Source: Ensifer aridi (GTDB taxonomy: Bacteria; Pseudomonadota; Alphaproteobacteria; Rhizobiales; Rhizobiaceae). From it: a DNA stretch of 32,700 nucleotides. The stretch lies in assembly GCF_002078505.1 (NCBI RefSeq), contig NZ_LUAV01000026.1, positions 1 to 32,700 on the forward strand, given 5' to 3'. The position numbers and the translations under genes were made by a program. Positions 32,641-32,700 of the stretch are shown one piece after another. Numbering within the stretch: the stretch's first letter is position 1; the number at the start of each line of letters is the position of its first letter. Below the pieces are notes generated by a model that worked only from the letters and a program-made list of their open reading frames with translations, had not been told where the DNA came from and made no database searches.

Positions 32641-32700
32641 TTTCAAGACGTTCGGATTGGCCCCTTGGTATGGACGAATTCGACCCAGGCTGTGTGAAAA

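Noticed and set aside
1..32700. CRISPR arrays, complete insertion sequences, rRNA genes
   Set aside because: No regularly spaced repeats, no transposase gene with inverted ends and no rRNA sequence were seen.

Overview
The window reads as Alphaproteobacterial DNA, most likely from a rhizobium close to Sinorhizobium/Ensifer and probably from a megaplasmid or other accessory replicon. The clues are GC-rich codon use, SyrB-type regulators, an imuA-imuB mutasome cassette, GAAC-N7-GAAC type LexA boxes, and several protein types common in rhizobia (fused hydrolase-OsmC, DUF6130, DUF2798). This is inferred from sequence character only; no search was run.

Layout. From 0.2 to 10.4 kb lies a redox and detoxification neighbourhood: a fused alpha/beta hydrolase-OsmC protein, a DMT exporter diverging from a LysR regulator, a frameshifted exported hydrolase with a DUF2798 partner, two decayed SDR oxidoreductases, an Ohr peroxidase, a secreted DUF6130 protein, and an NmrA-like protein diverging from a second LysR regulator. 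From 10.5 to 11.4 kb is a broken Abi_2 (abortive infection) gene. From 11.8 to 14.1 kb is a carbonic anhydrase-SulP transporter operon on the minus strand. From 14.5 to 16.9 kb is an ECF sigma / anti-sigma / Bax-inhibitor-1 / small membrane protein operon whose promoter lies so close to the first ATG that the mRNA may be leaderless. From 17.1 to 21.1 kb is a decayed pirin, a TerC/Alx-family membrane protein, a second carbonic anhydrase, and a broken DUF475 gene. The TerC and DUF475 genes are each preceded by a copy of the same structured RNA element.

From 21.1 to 22.7 kb are receiver-domain remnants and a FitAB/VapBC-type toxin-antitoxin pair with a palindromic operator over its promoter. From 23.1 to 27.3 kb is a DNA-damage block: decayed imuB and imuA, intact dinB, and two divergent SRAP (YedK/HMCES-type) genes around a perfect LexA-type box. 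One SRAP gene is frameshifted and lacks the N-terminal Cys; the other is canonical. From 27.7 to 30.7 kb lie three minus-strand SyrB-family genes ending in the same kind of zipper, with two small plus-strand genes between the second and third. At 30.9-31.8 kb is a DEDDh 3'-5' exonuclease with a clamp-binding-like N-terminus. A repeat of about 132 bp occurs at 8.0 kb and again at 32.5 kb.

A striking feature is the number of broken genes (at least ten) among clearly intact ones. Some carry internal deletions or truncations and are real pseudogenes. Others have a single indel in a short homopolymer and could be sequencing errors. The strongest candidate for something undescribed is the RNA element in front of the two TerC/DUF475-type membrane protein genes: both copies keep the same two-helix fold with compensatory changes.
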